From NCBI GenBank assembly GCA_038230695.1, contig JBBRMT010000255.1:1-6508 (forward strand): 6,508 nucleotides of DNA. The letters run 5' to 3'. A program made the position numbers and the translations under genes. How positions within the stretch are numbered: the first letter of the stretch is position 1; each line of letters starts with the position of its first letter. Below the pieces are notes generated by a model that saw only the letters and a list, made by a program, of their open reading frames with translations, ran no database searches and had not been told where the DNA came from. Of this stretch, positions 3,717 through 6,508 are shown in pieces. Source of the DNA: QHBQ01 sp038230695 (GTDB lineage Bacteria > Chloroflexota > Chloroflexia > QHBQ01).

Positions 3717-6508
3717 ATGAAACGTTTCGTACTCGCGGTAGCCGTGCTGATGCTGCTGCTGGGCAGTAGCGTAGGAGGGGCAACGCAGCAAGCCGCTGCC
3801 AGCCAGCCTGCGATAAGCCACGCGGCCAATCAGGTCAACCAGCCAGCCAGTCAACCAGCCCAGGACAAAATCACGCCCGGCTATGGCACCGGAGGCAAAA
3901 TCTCGCTGCCCCCGCCCCCCAGCAGCATCCAACCGAGCAATGGCATTGTGGATACTCGCTATATCGCCGGACCCAACAGCCCCCTCATCCTGCCGACATT
4001 CGGCACCGACCACAACATCGCCGGTGGCAACGAAACCTCGATTGCCGCCAACCCCGCCAACCCGCTCAATTTCGTGGCGGGCGCTAATGGCACAGGCCGC
4101 TTCACCACCACCGATGGCGGTGTAACCTGGAATGTGGGCAACCTCAACGGTGGCGGCGACCCTGCAGTAGCGGCGGATGGCGCAGGCCGATTTTACTTTG
4201 CCGAGCTAGGCAATACCGGCAGTTGCCCCGACCTGCCCTACCTCTACAAGTCCACCGACGGTGGTCTCAACTGGACTGGCCCAGTCTACCCCCTAAGCGA
4301 CCCCAGTCCGACCACCCACTTCTTCGACAAGGAGTGGATCAGCGTAGACAATAACGTTGGCAGCCCCCACTACGGTCGTATCTACATGACCGCCAGCGTG
4401 TTCCACACCCCCGCTGGTTGTGACCTCAACAACTATATTGACAACCGCGAGGTGGTGTCCTACTCCGACGACCAGGGGGCATCCTGGAGTCCCACCATCA
4501 CCATCAGTGATGCTTCGCACAACCAGAATCAGTTCACCAAGCCGTCTGCCGCCTCCGATGGCAGCGTCTACATCAGCTATCAGTATCAGAACTGCACCTT
4601 CAACTGCAACGGCATCCCCGCTTATCAGATGATCACCAAATCCACCGATGGCGGCATGAGTTGGAGTCCCAGCATCACCATCACCGGTCAGCCCATCTCC
4701 TACACGGGCTCATCGGTGGCTGGCTATCAGTATCTCTATGCTGGCAGCACCAACAGCGGCTTCCGCCACAACGACCAGCCAGTTTCGGCCGTATCACCAA
4801 CCAACCCCAACGATGTCTATGCCATCTGGAGCGATGGCCGCTTCGAGAGTACCTTCGTCTACCAGAGTGTAACCGGCTGGCATAGCGACATTGTTGCCAG
4901 CCACAGCACCGATGGCGGCCTGACCTGGAGTACCCCGATCAAGATCAATAACGACAATGTGCAGGGCAAGGATCAGTTCTTCCCCTGGCTGGTAGTTGGT
5001 ACGGATGGCACCCTCCACGCATCATGGATGGACCGCCGCGACGCGCCAGTAAACGGCTTCCCTTACCGCGAATACTACAGCCAGTCAACCGATGGCGGCG
5101 TTACCTGGTCGGCCAATCAGCCAGTTGCCAATGTGGGTGGCACGCCCGGTAGCTTCATCGGTGACTACAGCGGCATTGCGGTTAACTACAATAATACCCT
5201 GGTGCTGCCGATCTGGACCGATTCGCGTTCAGGCCAGAACGCCTACACCAACCGTGGCGTGATTCCCGCCACCACCCCCACCCCGACTGTGACCGGCACG
5301 CCGCCCACTTCTACACCTACCAACGTTGCTACTGCGACCAACACTCCGCCTGCGGCTACTGCTACCCCCACGCCCTGCGGCACGGCGGCAGGTTGGACCG
5401 CAATTGCCCCCATGCCCACCACAGCGGCGCGTAACGTTGGCGCTTACTATCCGCCCAATGGTTTGTTCTACTCCCTCGGCGGTCGTAGCGCCGATGGTGT
5501 CGGCAATGACATCATCCACCCCTACGAGTACGATCCCGGCACCAATAGCTGGACCACCAAGAACGCCACTTTCGACAACATAGAGGTGGACAATATGGCT
5601 GCTGCCGTGCTAACCGACAGCACTGGCACCCACATCTACACGGTGGGTGGCAGCGCGGGCGGCACATACAGCGGCACTGCCGAGGTGCGCGTCTACAATC
5701 CTCTCTCCGATACCATCAGCGTGCTGAACAGCGATCCATGGACGCAGGCGGTCATCACCCCCGGCGTGCTACCCGGTGGCTTTGCCGTCTACAGCGATAA
5801 GCTATACATCCTGGGTGGCTTCTACTTTACCAGCACTCTGTCTGCCGAGTATATGTTCCCCGCCATCTGGCGCTTCGACCCCAACGCCGCCGCCGGTTCA
5901 CGCTGGACGCAGATGAGCGCAATCCTGCCGGTGCCGCTTGGTTATGTGCCAGCAGCAACCATTGGCAACAACATCTACACCGGCGGTGGCGCGACGGTCA
6001 GCGCGGGTGTGCTGTCTGATTCCAACAACGCCTACAACTATGACCCGGTAAACGATGTGATCATCTCCGACAGCAATGTGCCGACCGCAACCTCGAACAC
6101 CCGTGCCTTCAACGTGAACGGGCAGTTGGGAGTAGTGGGCGGAGGGTTCAACGTACAGATACCCGACCTGCAACTGTACAGCCCTGGCGGCAATTCGTGG
6201 AGCGAGGGCGCGGCGATGATGGAAGGTCGGCGCAACTTCGCGGTGGATAGCGATGGCACCCATATCTGGGCGGCAGGCGGTTACATCGGCGGCACACCTA
6301 GCAACCATGCCGAGGTGTACACTCCGGCCACTAGCTGCGCCAGCCCCACTCCCGCCATGTCCAACACGCCGATGGCGACTAGCACGCCAATCGCCACCAG
6401 CACCCCGATGGCAACCGCGACTATGACTGCTACCGATACGCCAATGGCAACCAGCACTGTAACCGTCACCAACACGCCGGTGCTGACCACAACTGGCACC
6501 CCAATGCC
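3717..6508 (+). CDS. Secreted double beta-propeller protein: Asp-box (sialidase-like) plus kelch, Thr/Pro linkers (3' end outside window)
   Basis: The frame is open from ATG 3717 to the right edge (930 codons, no stop). AAGGAG (3705-3710) sits six bases before the ATG. Residues 1 to about 25 are a signal peptide (MKRFVLAVAVLMLLLG, cleavage near Gly-Gly-Ala or the Ala-Ala-Ala that follows) with no lipobox, so the protein is exported. Residues about 90-515 hold six Asp boxes of the S-x-D-x-G-x-x-W type at 130-138, 179-186, 250-257, 309-316, 397-404 and 457-464, a sialidase-like propeller. I cannot see a sialidase catalytic set, so it may only bind. A Thr/Pro linker covers 517-553. A kelch-type propeller (about 555-873) has Gly-Gly turns at 588, 644, 700, 756, 808 and 854. 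From 875 a second linker of TPMATS hexads begins. Cys 554 and 874 bracket the kelch domain. A surface or extracellular binding role is inferred; the ligand is unknown. Confidence 0.9.
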   Translation, partial: MKRFVLAVAVLMLLLGSSVGGATQQAAASQPAISHAANQVNQPASQPAQDKITPGYGTGGKISLPPPPSSIQPSNGIVDTRYIAGPNSPLILPTFGTDHNIAGGNETSIAANPANPLNFVAGANGTGRFTTTDGGVTWNVGNLNGGGDPAVAADGAGRFYFAELGNTGSCPDLPYLYKSTDGGLNWTGPVYPLSDPSPTTHFFDKEWISVDNNVGSPHYGRIYMTASVFHTPAGCDLNNYIDNREVVSYSDDQGASWSPTITISDASHNQNQFTKPSAASDGSVYISYQYQNCTFNCNGIPAYQMITKSTDGGMSWSPSITITGQPISYTGSSVAGYQYLYAGSTNSGFRHNDQPVSAVSPTNPNDVYAIWSDGRFESTFVYQSVTGWHSDIVASHSTDGGLTWSTPIKINNDNVQGKDQFFPWLVVGTDGTLHASWMDRRDAPVNGFPYREYYSQSTDGGVTWSANQPVANVGGTPGSFIGDYSGIAVNYNNTLVLPIWTDSRSGQNAYTNRGVIPATTPTPTVTGTPPTSTPTNVATATNTPPAATATPTPCGTAAGWTAIAPMPTTAARNVGAYYPPNGLFYSLGGRSADGVGNDIIHPYEYDPGTNSWTTKNATFDNIEVDNMAAAVLTDSTGTHIYTVGGSAGGTYSGTAEVRVYNPLSDTISVLNSDPWTQAVITPGVLPGGFAVYSDKLYILGGFYFTSTLSAEYMFPAIWRFDPNAAAGSRWTQMSAILPVPLGYVPAATIGNNIYTGGGATVSAGVLSDSNNAYNYDPVNDVIISDSNVPTATSNTRAFNVNGQLGVVGGGFNVQIPDLQLYSPGGNSWSEGAAMMEGRRNFAVDSDGTHIWAAGGYIGGTPSNHAEVYTPATSCASPTPAMSNTPMATSTPIATSTPMATATMTATDTPMATSTVTVTNTPVLTTTGTPM
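5265..5375 (+). other. Thr/Pro-rich linker between the two propellers
   Basis: Residues 517-553 of the secreted protein are almost entirely Thr, Pro, Ala, Ser, Val and Asn (for example TPTPTVTGTPP, ATATPTP), ending at Cys 554. Such stretches are flexible and likely O-glycosylated spacers between extracellular domains. TP-rich linkers of this style are frequent in secreted proteins of Chloroflexota, which supports the host guess. Confidence 0.85.
6366..6508 (+). repeat. 18-bp coding tandem repeat (TPMATS hexapeptide)
   Basis: From residue 884 the protein is built of hexads starting at bases 6366, 6384, 6402, 6420, 6438, 6456 and 6474: TPMATS, TPIATS, TPMATA, TMTATD, TPMATS, TVTVTN, TPVLTT. 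The 18-base period is kept exactly, but synonymous bases vary. The array therefore has aged and is selected at the protein level. It continues past the window edge. Confidence 0.85.

Noticed and set aside
3458..3769. 103-codon + strand frame crossing the inverted repeat
   Set aside because: It runs through the repeat element, the promoter and the signal-peptide region of the real gene in another frame, and has no ribosome binding site.
6281..6499. Val/Ile/Ala-rich 72-codon minus-strand frame resembling a membrane protein
   Set aside because: It is the mirror of the Thr/Pro hexapeptide repeat; its hydrophobic repeats are a by-product of that array.

Overview
The window reads as chromosomal DNA from a free-living bacterium of moderate-to-high G+C (high 50s % by eye), most plausibly a member of the Chloroflexota. 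The grounds are the secreted multi-propeller protein with Thr-Pro linkers of the 'TPMATS / ATATPTP' kind, GC-rich palindromic and heptameric intergenic repeats, and an orphan BlaI-type repressor. This is an inference from style, not a marker-gene assignment. All five real genes lie on the + strand.

Left part (1-2183): the 3' half of a tldD-like gene enters from the left edge with its HExxxH zinc motif intact. A complete partner, tldE/pmbA, follows. Together they would make the TldD/TldE zinc-protease heterodimer that degrades or trims unfolded peptides in the cytoplasm. The 142-bp gap between them holds four perfect GTGCTGA heptamers, starting at the base after the stop codon, and a GTAG-prefixed palindrome like a REP element. 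A hairpin terminator closes the unit.

Middle part (2184-3366): an orphan BlaI/MecI/CopY-family winged-helix repressor has its own likely promoter and an upstream perfect 11-bp tandem repeat. It ends in its own hairpin. Then comes a 96-residue protein of unknown function behind a good sigma-70-type promoter and a near-perfect Shine-Dalgarno. The terminator regions of tldE and blaI carry a related 22-nt element (18/22 identical, itself an 11-bp direct repeat) just before each hairpin.

Right part (3367-6508): a 350-bp spacer contains a 128-bp element with perfect 27-bp inverted arms, each with its own small palindrome (REPIN/MITE-like). After it comes a near-consensus promoter (TTGACA-17-TATACT), a short 5' leader with a hairpin at its start, and the largest gene of the window. 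This gene is open to the right edge (930 codons seen). It encodes a secreted protein with a signal peptide, a sialidase-like Asp-box propeller with six Asp boxes, a Thr/Pro linker, a kelch-type propeller with six Gly-Gly blades, and the start of a second, hexapeptide-repeat linker.

The genes look like separate transcription units (tldDE; blaI; the 96-aa gene; the propeller gene), with no evident shared pathway. No complete new system is visible. The most unusual items are the 128-bp inverted-repeat element, the paired 11-bp-period elements, and the architecture of the secreted double-propeller protein.
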